Part shown: positions 10,181 to 18,955 of the stretch, one piece after another
Layout of the letters: every line of letters begins with the position of its first letter
Position numbering within the stretch: position 1 is the first letter of the stretch
From: Trichosphaerium sp. ATCC 40318
Lineage: Eukaryota; Discosea; Flabellinia; Trichosidae
DNA length: 23,015 nucleotides
Assembly: GCA_038496445.1 (NCBI GenBank)
Contig: JALMLS010000069.1
Span: 1-23,015, forward strand
Direction: 5' to 3'
Notes under the pieces: model-generated
What the model saw: the letters and a program-made list of their open reading frames with translations, nothing else
Database searches by the model: none
Told to the model about the DNA's origin: nothing
Program-made: the position numbers and the translations under genes

Positions 10181-11009
10181 GCATTAAAAAAAGTGACTAC
10201 GACTCTAGCGGGTAGTGCTGTGCTAGGATAATCACTGTATGGGAACTGACATTGCAAGCAATATCAAATCACCATTAGTTTTCCAAATAATGGGGTTAAA
10301 GACAAAGTGACACGTGGTCACTTGCATGGGGTTTAACCCAAGCTGAACTTTTACTACACATGATCAAAGCCATTAGGCCGAGAAACACATGAGAAGGAAA
10401 CGTTGACAACCTTTTATAATCATCATTGTGTAGAATTAAAAAAATTGTGGGATTGTGATCAAAGTGCCAAAGAAACGAAAACGCATCATTCACTGAAATT
10501 AGCAAACTCATTGCCAAGCACTTGCACATATGAAGTCTTAATTGATGATTTTGCACTTTCTTCTAAATAATGGGTTGTATTGAAATGGCTTTGTACTTTA
10601 AAACGGCCGAAACTGCCTGTACCAAAAAGCTAACAATGTTCTCCTCAAAACAAACTACAATTTTTTATTATCAAGCAATCAATTACTGCTGTAGTCTTGT
10701 TTGCTCTTTAAGTTGTGCAGACCTTGATTACACTTGTGCTTCTGATCACCTTTTTTATTATGCTCTCGTTTGCCCTTTATCTCGAGCTCTTGTTAATGCT
10801 CCCTCAAGCTTCTGTTTGCGCTCTTCCTCAAGCTTTTCTTCAAGCTTTTTTTTGTGTTGTAGAGGTTTTTGCACAAGCTTTCTTTTGCGAATCTTAGTGT
10901 AGCATTCTGCATGTACATAATTGCTTGATCGTTTTACAATGCTGAAACAGTATGAATAGTGATACTTTTATTGTTAGTGTGTATGTGCGAAACCTTTAAT
11001 TGTTAATTT
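10181..11009 (+). repeat. Left arm of a large inverted repeat
   Basis: Two blocks reappear as reverse complements on the right. Block 10181-10500 matches 22324-22005, 320 bases each, with about a dozen substitutions by eye. Block 10846-11009 matches 21947-21781, more diverged. Between the blocks the two arms differ completely. The 320-base block contains an open frame on its minus strand (to about 10296) without an ATG. Confidence 0.9.
10501..10845. other. Left-arm-specific insert with a coiled-coil-like open frame on minus strand
   Basis: This stretch has no counterpart in the right arm, where only about 57 unrelated bases occupy the position. On the minus strand from about 10885 to 10767 an open frame reads KKKLEEKLEEERKQKLEG, built from AAGCTTGA(A/G)G-type units repeated three times. 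It has no ATG in frame and ends at TAATAA near 10765. It may be a decayed exon or a minisatellite expansion. The remainder shows nothing convincing. Confidence 0.4.
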
Positions 11010-11030
11010 AAGTAAGCCGCATGTTAGTAA

Positions 11031-11132
11031 CCGTATTGCGAAGTCACGGGACACTGTGACCGCTCCCTCTACAACAGAACCCATACGATTGCTACAGAGC
11101 ACTGGCTGGACCAGCGAAGGTTTTGCTAATTT
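11031..11132 (+). repeat. About 100-bp interspersed element, copy R2
   Basis: Nearly identical to the reverse complement of 21377-21473 (R4) through CCGTATTGCGAAGTCA, GTGACCGCTCCCTCTACAAC and GCACTGGCTGGACCAGCGAA. It is more distantly related to R1 and R3. It lies just inside the left inverted-repeat arm. Confidence 0.88.
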
Positions 11133-11324
11133 AGTTTTAAGTTTCGTGAGAAGCGGACTTGCTACTTTTACTAGGTTAGATTGAACTGCAAAGGACGGCC
11201 TTTTATGGGTTCGCAACTGTTTATTGTGGTCTGTTATGCTGTGATAGAAGTTCTAAAGGACTGCCAAAATGACATCTCGGATACAAGGGAAGGAGGTACC
11301 CATAAATCATGTGCGACAGTATTG

Positions 11325-12362
11325 CTAGAGTACATTTTTGTTCTTAACTTTCTTTTCAACAGCTTTTTCTTCAGTGAGCATTTTACGAATAGTGACAACA
11401 TCTTTATTCCATTTGTTCATGGCAAACTGTAGCCCTTCATCTACCATATCATCAAGAGCCATTCTAGAATACTCAAGTACATCACTTATTTGCTTATGTT
11501 CATAACTCGACCTAATTAGTTTTGTGAAAAAACAAACACTTGAACAGATAGCCACGCACCACTTGTCAAGTACGAATGATACCAAATCGGCAGATTGCAC
11601 CGTTGACTTTAAGAGGGTTAATACGTAGATAATAAAATCGATTTTACAGTGCAAAGTAGAAGACAAAGATGAAAACTTACACGTGGTTGAATGCCTATTT
11701 TTAGACGAGGTATTACATCAGTTTTGACATTATTAATTATATTCTCCATGCCATTATGACCTCCACCAGAACCCTTTCTTTTGAATCTAAGACTACCAAA
11801 TGGTATTTCAATAGCATCGTATATAATAACGCTATAAAAACCATCTTTTAATACCACTAATAGACTCACAACCAAAACAGAAAAATCGAAACAAAATGTA
11901 AAAACAGTTTTGAAAGTGACAGGAGCTCTGATAGCTTCTATTCAAATGACAGTTTCAGCACGCACGTTTGTTCTAAAGGCGCTTTTGTGAGCTCAACCAG
12001 CCTAGCTACAGCCTCACCACTTAGGTTCATGTAAGTCATTGGTTTTGCCATTATGACAGGCGTATTGCTACGCCCAAACGTTGCAGCTACAGCTATCAGG
12101 ACGAATATTACTGCGTTTGCTTACTAGTAGCATCAAATTTAAAATCATGTCTCCTAAACGTCAAATCTTGACGTTTAGCAATATAATCTAAACAATCGAA
12201 GCCTAAGTTATGCCTAGTGCCGTCAAAGCGCGATCCTGGATTCCCCAAGCCTACAATTAACCAGGGCTGTTTTTCAGCGTCCTCAGCGTTACTGGTCGCT
12301 ATGCGGCAGTATTTACGTGTTTTAACGCGGTAGGTTCTAACTGTACGATGTATTCGCAACAT
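11325..12362 (-). CDS. Peptidyl-tRNA hydrolase (Pth family)
   Basis: Cleaves the ester bond of peptidyl-tRNAs released from stalled ribosomes, recycling tRNA. The 249-residue product comes from exons 12362-12125, 12092-11966, 11831-11681, 11606-11560 and 11511-11325. Family signatures in order are GLGNPG at residues 38-43, TRHNLGF with the catalytic His at 51, MTYMNLSG, VIIYDAIEIPFGSLRF, GSGGGHNGMENI and RLKIGIQPR..DLVSFVLDKW. The 37 residues before the domain are basic with few acids, which fits a mitochondrial targeting sequence (inference). The C terminus carries a Lys-rich tail. Intron 1 is only 32 bases (gtaagc...gatag), and its position is fixed by the conserved domain. The start codon overlaps the palindrome CATG at 12360-12363. 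Confidence 0.95.
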
Positions 12363-12412
12363 GTTACTCTATCGCATTCGTTGCGGTATTGTGGGTGTTT
12401 AGCCAAGCATAT
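12360..12412. promoter_or_regulatory. Head-to-head start region of Pth and the DUF5678-like gene
   Basis: The Pth ATG on the minus strand (12362-12360) and a plus-strand ATG at 12361 share the tetramer CATG. From the plus ATG, MLLYRIRC could splice with a 37-base intron (12386-12422) onto ELQKRL. Otherwise the plus gene starts at 12413. Either way the promoter space is at most about 50 bases, so regulatory sequence must lie inside the opposite genes. Confidence 0.45.
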
Positions 12413-12989
12413 ATGCTTAAAGAGCTTCAGAAAAGACTTGACTCATCAAACCCACCCACACCACAGCAGGCACACATAATGCTACGAGCGTTTAATACAA
12501 GGATTTGTAGAACTCAAATAACCTCCACAAGAGTTCCTACCCAAACTACTAGAAAATATGGTGTAAAAGAAGAAGTAGCGGCTTTCCAAGCGAATAAGGA
12601 CTGGTACTGGAGCAATAGAGATAATTTGCTAGCAAAATACAAAGGACAAACAGTAGCAATCTACGGAAGGAAGCTATTTGCCACGGGAGAGCGCTACTGG
12701 GATGTAGTAGATAAACTCATACAGCATGGTACCAACGCTACAAACGCTCTCTCTAACGCGTATAGATCAATACAATCCACTGATCTCCAGACACCAGCCA
12801 TTAGAGTGGAAAACAGGTACAAAGTAATCAAAATCAATGTCACAGCCTTAACAACCTGAAGGATATAAATCAAAGGCGTTTGTGACGGTATGCGGTGATG
12901 AAGATTCGTTAATGAACGGAAAAAAAGCTGCTGAACACTTGAAAACGATTACTTACTCCAACAAGCAAGAATTCTCCACTAGAGTGTAA
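12413..12989 (+). CDS. DUF5678-like domain protein
   Basis: Two exons (12413-12728 and 12862-12989) flank a 133-base intron with donor GTACCA and acceptor CTGAAG, giving 147 residues. The intron was located because the conserved domain continues across it: NRDNLLAKYKGQTVAIYGRK, VVDKLIQHG|YKSKAFVTVCGDED. That W..N...L...Y.G..VAI..../...HGY....V pattern is the small DUF5678 fold known mainly from bacteria and archaea. Reading through the intron gives a spurious ORF to 12859. The N-terminal 55 residues are polar and unassigned (SSNPPTPQQAHIMLRAFNTR) and could be a targeting peptide. The function of the domain family is unknown. The gene is divergent from Pth and convergent with the BTB gene. Confidence 0.7.
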
Positions 12990-13340
12990 AGGAATCAAAA
13001 AAATGGCGTCAAACGAACGTACAACAAAAAAAAATCAAAAACCGCAACTTGTCAGTTTCACGGCACCCCTTTTCAAAAGGATCACCAAAAAATGTCATTA
13101 TAGGAATGACACAAACGTAGCCATGTATATAAACACTTTTTTTTTTTGCACAACACTTCGTACAACAATAAAACTTTCTTCTTTTTTTCTTTTTTTTTGT
13201 GGGTTTTCGTTTCGTTGATGTTTTTGGCACTGTGGTCTTTTGTTATTTGGGTTTTTTTTTTCTGAGGGGGTTGTGTTTTATTTTTAATTCGCTTAAATAC
13301 TACGGCTTTTGGGATATCAGGAAGTGTATCCCCATCTAAT
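12990..13340. other. Convergent intergenic stretch, low complexity
   Basis: Poly-T and poly-A tracts dominate (13138-13265). An ORF at 13003-13218 starts MASNERTTKKNQK, but its second half is translated homopolymer, and the antisense ORF is Lys-rich for the same reason. I do not call either a gene. The stretch probably holds both 3' UTRs. Confidence 0.5.
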
Positions 13341-16084
13341 CTACTTTTTGTTCTTCTTTCCTTTTTTCCCTTCTTTCACTTTTTTCTCCTTCTTTCCTTT
13401 CTTTCCTTTTCGCATGGTGCCAGGCGCTTCTGAAGGTAATGTCGAAGGAGGTGCTGTGATAGTATGTAATTAAAAAATAAATAATATAAAACGCGCACAC
13501 ATTGAATAGGGTAGTTATGTTGTGCGGTTTTAACAAAAACGAAAAAAAATCGCGTTCAAGAAAAAGTTGCCATTAAAAAAACCAGCTCGACGTACCTGCT
13601 GGTACATGAGTTTGTGGTGTTTGTGGTGCTGAAGGTCTAACAGGTTGCCATCCTCCTCCTGTTGATTCGGTCTCTGAAGACGTCGGATACGCCATCACAG
13701 CGGCAGGTGAAGGGGACACAGGCAAAGCTGGTCGCGCCGCAGGTGGCTTTATTTAAATGTTAGATAATGCTTGTAGTGGTGCCATGTTCTGTTATTTTTA
13801 CGTACTGGTGGTTGATGTGATGGTGCTGGTGGCGCGTGTCCCGGTGGTGATGGTTGACCAGTCATGTTTACAGCTGAGCGACGTGTTTTTATCGATTTAC
13901 CGGATGGCTCAGAACCCAATGACGAACCTGAACTGCGTCCATTTTTGCCGTCTTCCTGTAGTGCCTTGAGTAAATCTGCAGCGATAGCCAGTGGCATACT
14001 AATAACGAGTAAGTATATTATCGCATTATACACAAGATAAGCGACGTACGTTCCAATTGGAGTGAGGTCAATATTGTAGAAATTTTGTGTGAAAAATTTC
14101 GTGGCGTTATGCTTCAATCTCTTCCTAAGGATTGGGTTGTCTTCCATAACTGGATTGTATGCTACTTCGAGGATACTTAATACTGTTGATGTTTGAATGT
14201 TATCAACTACAACATTTTCGCAAACTTGCCTGTGTAACCTAGTAAGAAAACCTTGGTAGTGTATTTTTAAACGCACTTGAGTTCAGGCATGTTGAACCCT
14301 TTGCAAAATTTGATAAGTTGTGTTGATGCAGCAGGTTTAACGTTAGTATCTCTGTAGTAAATCCATTTTAACAAACATTCAAAAGCGTCAGAAGTGAAAC
14401 CAGGTACCTAAAAACACATCAATTCAATTCAAAAGGAAGAAGAAAAGAGTATCACAACGTACAGGTAGAATGTACTCCAAACCTCCTTTCTTAGCGTCTC
14501 CTTGAGGATCTTGAAGGAGTATTGAAGCTACTTGAGGAGAAGCAGATGCAAAGATACATTTGTGGCATAGAATAAGCTTTCCTACTACAATTTAGCAAAT
14601 TGTTCGTTCTTGAATTCTAAAAAAGGATAAACTCCCGAGCTCGTGCCTTCAATACGAAATTGAATATCAGCTGAATTCTTACGCTCTAAATCATACAAAT
14701 GTCTAAAATGCTTCGAAGACTGCACAATAAACATCAGTAAAAAAAGGATAAAAACAAACACAAAATGAAACAAGATTATTATCAGTTTTAGGAAATTTGT
14801 TACTCCGCTCACATTTTCACTTTCAGTGACTTCAAGTACATCGGCGAGTTTTTGTGGTTGTTTTTGTTGGAGTACTACAACCTACAATGAAAAAAAGCAG
14901 TGTTAATTACGATTCAATACTCAATAGGTTTTTCCTGTACCTCCTGAAATAGGCCGATACCCAAAATGTTTACTCCTTCAGTGTTACCCAAAATAACCGG
15001 GTTTTTGTATGCGTAATCCATTAAAACTTCTTTTGCAGATGCGACCTTATTATGACGATAATTAGCGATTATATACTGCAAAATAACAAACCAAAAACCA
15101 AAAACCAAAAATACAGTAAAGATCAGATACCTTTAGGTCATTAGCTTCTCTTAGCAATCCAAAAATATTATCATGGTTCAGTCTGGCTATAATCTTTTTT
15201 TAATACCAAAAACACAAATGGGTAAAAAAATAAAAAACCCCGTGGGTCACGTGATAAATAAAATGCCACGTGATTTTTTGATTAGAAATAAACTGCATAA
15301 TCGTCCTTTTGATTTTTTTTTGTTAATTACCTTGTAAGTACTTCCTTAAAACTTGCTCAAAGTGTTTTAAACCGTATACAACAGCAACAGCGATCATCCT
15401 TATCGCTAAGCTAGGCGCTTTTGTAGTGTTAGCAGTACATAGGATCGTACAAATTTCAAAAATAAGATAAAAAAAAAAGAGGGAATAAAAATAAGGTAAC
15501 CGTACTAAGTGTTTCGAAATTAACTTCTCCGCTGTAACAATATTCTAAGCTCCGCAGTAGCGTCTATATCTTATTGTTAAAATAAGCCAAAAAGAGGCCC
15601 AAGGGATACAAGTTGATCCAAAGGGTTTTTTTTTTTGATTTTTTGTGGTTACCTCTTCGTTTATTGGAAGGCTCGGATCAAGCTCCAAATGCGTTACATT
15701 CTTTTTATCACGTTTTTTTTTGACGCCTTCAAGGGGTTAAAAGTGGCGACATTTATAACGTTAATTTATAACGCATGTTACCTTGAGACATGCAATTAGG
15801 CGCTCTAACACACATTATAGCCTTATGAGCTGCTATTTCCTTTCTATCCGCAAGGATGAAGAATAAATCAGCATACGTCCTATCATTTACAAGTACTCTA
15901 TGATCAACTAGCGGGTTTTTAGCGCAGAAATTGAAAAGGGTAGTGAGGCTATATTTGTAGAGCAGCTTGCTTTGTTTTAGCTTTGATATAAGGTAAACGC
16001 ACTCTTGAGGCTAGCCGTGCGGGATGGAGGGACGAGATCATCCCCTTGCTGCTTGCCCTTCTTTCCCTTTTGTTTCTTGGACAT
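13341..16084 (-). CDS. Double BTB/POZ protein with BACK-like region
   Basis: The 15-exon model gives 568 residues. Later exon ends are well defined, for example 15726-15653, 15563-15506, 14407-14277, 14238-14050, 13746-13596 and 13453-13341. BTB 1 includes YADLFFILADRKEIAAHKAI and SLEYCYSGEVNF. A helical middle follows, then BTB 2: SADIQFRIEGTSSG, LILCHKCIFASAS and FECLLKWIYYRDTN. A BACK-like segment (FYNIDLTPIGTMPLAIAADLL) comes next, then a Ser/Pro-rich linker. Lys-rich tails occur at both ends (N: KGKKGKQQ; C: KGKKEKKVKEGKKGKKNKK). The first junction (after DDL, 53-base intron with an odd GTCCCT donor) is the weakest point; frames disagree there otherwise. Such proteins usually act as dimerising cullin-3 adaptors or scaffolds. 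That role is family knowledge, and no partner is evident. An in-frame stop directly precedes the ATG. Confidence 0.82.
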
Positions 16085-16541
16085 CTACGGAGTGTAGGTT
16101 ACTTTTAAAAGTGGTTGCGGGTAAGAACTACAAGCGTTCACATTGTGCGTCAACAAAAGCGCATTAATTTCCGCCTGTGTGAAGTATGCCACTACCAGGA
16201 TACTAAACCAACTCTCTCAATGCCAATAACACTACTGACACTCCTGAAAAACGCATTTGTGATGTGTACTCTCCAGGCTTATGTACTAGCCGTAATAATA
16301 CGTAATAGTAATGGTCTCACGTAACGGATGGTTTTTAAGCCTTGTTATAACTGTTGTGATTCCAACAATGGACTGAAGCCAAGCGAAGTTACTATTTGTG
16401 GCGGTTCTATATGGGTTATTGCGTTCGTTTACAAAGTAGTAGAAATGAGAATAACCGGAACAAAACGCCACTGCAGTGAAGTCTTTTACAGTCAAAAGTA
16501 AAAAAAAATCAACGCTTTTTCACTTTAACGGCTGTACTACG
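16085..16541. other. Divergent region between the BTB and NSRP1 genes
   Basis: A 457-base gap holds promoters for both neighbours. A 57-codon plus-strand ORF at 16328-16501 starts MVFKPCYNCCDSNNGLKPSE and contains a Cys-rich start and a hydrophobic centre (GGSIWVIAFVYKVV). It ends 40 bases before the NSRP1 ATG, so it could be a small gene or an upstream ORF. A long minus-strand frame (16495-16286) lacks any ATG. Support for coding is weak. Confidence 0.35.
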
Positions 16542-17776
16542 ATGAGTATTTCTGCTTTGACAGGCAAAAAGGGTGAAAAGTATGGATTAATACTTGCGCC
16601 TAGCAGACAAAAAAAGCGTAAAAAGTTAGTGGTAAAGAATGCGTTTGGAGCGTCGTCGTCTGATGATGAAGGCGAAATGAGCGAAATGGAAATACGCAAA
16701 CAAGTTGAAAGAAGCGCAACAAGAGGCAGGAATATGAAAAAGGTACCTAAAATGACGGCGGATGCAGCCATCAAAAGTTTAAAAACTGTACAATTTAACT
16801 ATTAACACAATATAGACTAAAAAGGTTCTCGCTGACGCTCAAGCGCAAGACCCTACTATATTTGAGTACGACGAGATCCATGACGAGCTTAGAAAAGGTA
16901 ACCGTAAAAGACGCAAACATCAGATTAAAAGCGATAAACGTACGTTCTTAACGTTAAAAACAGTCAAATGTCACAAAATAACTCATTTTACTTACATCAA
17001 ACTCTAGCAAAGTATATACCAGCGCTTATGAAGAAAGCACAAGAGCGAGAACGCGACAGAGACTTGATTTTTGAAAATAAACTTATTCGTGAAATGGAGG
17101 AGGATAAAAAGCTTTGGGGAGAGACAGAGAGGTTTATTACGCCTAGGTACGAACTAACAAATCGTTTAAAATTATGGAGGGTCACACTGACACTTTTTAA
17201 GTTATAAGAAGCAATTGGAAGAAAATAAAAAATGGAAGAATGAGCTTGAGGAGAAATACAAAGCTACTGATGTAACAAAGACTGGTATGGTAGGATTTTA
17301 TTCTAGTATGATAGATGGTACAAATTCAGCACTTGGTGGAGGTTATGATAGTGACAGCGATAGCGAAAAAGTAAGCTTTAAACCTCTTCATGTTTTTTTT
17401 TTGCTTTTTTTTTTTACTGTCTTTCTCTTTCTGTTTCCCCCTTTTGTACCAGCTCGTAACAATCATTTAGGAGATGGATAGGATTATAAAACAAGCTGAA
17501 CAGGAAGAACAAGCTAGAGTCAAGAAACTCAATGAAGAGAAATCAGCTGAAACCCAAAAAGCTCTTGAAGAAGAGAAAAAGAGAAAAGATGAGGAAGAAA
17601 ACAAACTCATGGATGAATTATTGCCTGCACTTGAGCCTTATAAAAAACGCGTTGAAAGGCCGAAAGAAACGCCAGAACAACGTAAGGTTAAGTTTCAAAG
17701 GCGTAACTCAGATAAGTCTATCATGGAGGCTAGAGCACGTTACTTACAGAGGCAGCAAGAGAAACAAGATGAGTAG
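16542..17776 (+). CDS. NSRP1: Nuclear speckle splicing regulator, NSRP1/CCDC55 family
   Basis: A conserved coiled-coil RNA-processing protein. Animal members sit in nuclear speckles and influence splice-site choice. The 336-residue model has exons 16542-16787, 16816-16939, 17008-17180, 17209-17370 and 17471-17776. Family landmarks are EKYGLILAP near the N terminus, NAFGASSSDDEGE, VLADAQAQDPTIFEYDEIHDE, DKPKYIPALMKKAQERERDRD, FITPRYE and VTKTGMVGFYSSMID. They are followed by a Ser/Asp stretch and a charged C-terminal coil (EQEEQARVKKLNEEK). Two introns, 16788-16815 and 17181-17208, are each exactly 28 bases. For the first, an alternative donor at 16743 would remove about 15 residues. For the second, the read-through residues ELTNRLKLWR are absent in relatives. 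Length is shorter than the vertebrate protein, which has an extended C-terminal region. Confidence 0.88.
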
Positions 17777-18302
17777 TGAAAATTCTGTTTTTGTAGAGTA
17801 CTTGTACATAGTAAAAAAAGAGTGGGTGCAAATTGTGCCTTTTACTTGACACTTTTCACACAAAAAGCGAAATGTAACTGTTGGTCAAAGTTGTTGTTTC
17901 AAAAGATATCACAGTTTTTACTTTACATGCGTTACAAATATTAGTCTTGTACGACTAACTATTATCTGTTTTTGTCAGCGATTCAAAGTGTAGTAGGTTT
18001 GGAAAAATTCATGTGATCGTATTTGCAAAGTGTTTTGCAAGTTTGAAGCGCCAGTAATGCATCAAAAAGCTCCTCTCAACATCAATTTTAATAGATCTAT
18101 GAGCGGTCGTGGGGACGCAAGAAGACGGGAGAACCCTGGAGCACAATGGAGTTGTATTCCCTGATGCATATGTTTCGGGAATTTGTTTCATAGAAAATAT
18201 AAAAGTATACCAGACTGGCCTGTTTAGAGCTAAAAGACCCCAAAATCCGAATATCCAGAATACTGGGGACCTTTACTTATTCTTATATTTGCATTTGAAA
18301 AC
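17777..18302. other. Intergenic stretch with uncertain small ORFs
   Basis: A plus-strand frame from ATG 18058 (MHQKAPLNINFNRSMSGRGD) could splice over a 43-base intron into NIKVYQTGLFRAKRPQNPN. However, that frame runs across the start of the next gene to 18363, so both cannot be fully coding. A minus-strand ORF (18191-18009) with a true ATG overlaps the same bases. I see no homology for either. The first 280 bases are AT-rich with no feature. Confidence 0.3.
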
Positions 18303-18698
18303 ATGGATACGCATCTTCTTATCTTTGTGCTTTTGTTTGCTCCATTATACATTCTATCTGTAAACGGTCAAGTACCTGGTGCTGATTTCTGTTTTGATCT
18401 TTACGAAACCAACAAAACAGCTTGTGATACAGACACTAGGTGTCATTGGTGCACGTACGTGACTTACATATCTAAATAGCGTTACCTTTGTTTTAACGAG
18501 TTATACAGACAAACAGAGCTTACATCTTGCCTCACATCGTGTACTAAGGTAGCTGATTCTATTGTACGCGCTTTGATTATCGTGGGTGTCGTGGCTGGTG
18601 TAGTGATATTAAGCGTTATTGTAATCAGCATTTTAGCAGTGTACTATTGCGTGTACAAGAAGAAACGGAATGAAACACTACAATACGGTACTAGCTAG
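18303..18698 (+). CDS. Small type I membrane protein with Cys-rich ectodomain
   Basis: Two exons, 18303-18454 and 18509-18698, flank a 54-base intron (gtacgt...tacag), giving 113 residues. The N terminus (LLIFVLLFAPLYILSVNGQ) is a clear signal peptide. A short ectodomain of about 45 residues carries six cysteines spaced C-x13-C-x7-C-x2-C..C-x3-C, with an NKT glycosylation site. Then comes a hydrophobic segment of about 28 residues (ALIIVGVVAGVVILSVIVIS onward) and a basic stop-transfer YKKKRNETLQYG. The spacing resembles a truncated PSI-like module, and the topology recalls PTTG1IP, but this is only a resemblance. An alternative 3' splice (donor gtacta, acceptor gctag, 44 bases) would change the last residues. 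Confidence 0.7.
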
Positions 18699-18955
18699 CG
18701 TCTTAACGTTTGCCTCCTTATTCTTCGCTAGAGAGTATGGGTTAAAGCTGCAAAAGACAAAGAGTTATATCATGCGCAGCGGCGATTGGTATCGTTGTTT
18801 GTGCTGAGAAAAATAAAGAGCTGTTCATGTCAAAATGTCACTTTTCTCTTGTTTCTTTTTAGTTGAAGGTTTGGTTTTGTCTTGAGCATTAATAATAAAA
18901 GCACGTGACAAGAACCGTCAATGAACTTCAACAAATTTTTATCCTGACGGCTAGT

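Noticed and set aside
13003-13230. Overlapping Lys-rich and Phe-rich ORFs
   Set aside because: They are translations of homopolymer A/T tracts between two convergent genes.
5259-16084. Genome-wide programmed frameshifting or systematic single-base sequencing errors
   Set aside because: Apparent frame breaks near 5470, 7531, 8141, 9583, 12729 and 14276 all resolved into GT-AG introns with matching phases. Only the break near 7085 and the first BTB junction remain open.
16286-16495. Minus-strand ORF upstream of the BTB gene
   Set aside because: It begins at TTG, and no ATG exists in any upstream part of that region. It also overlaps the promoter and 5' leader of NSRP1.
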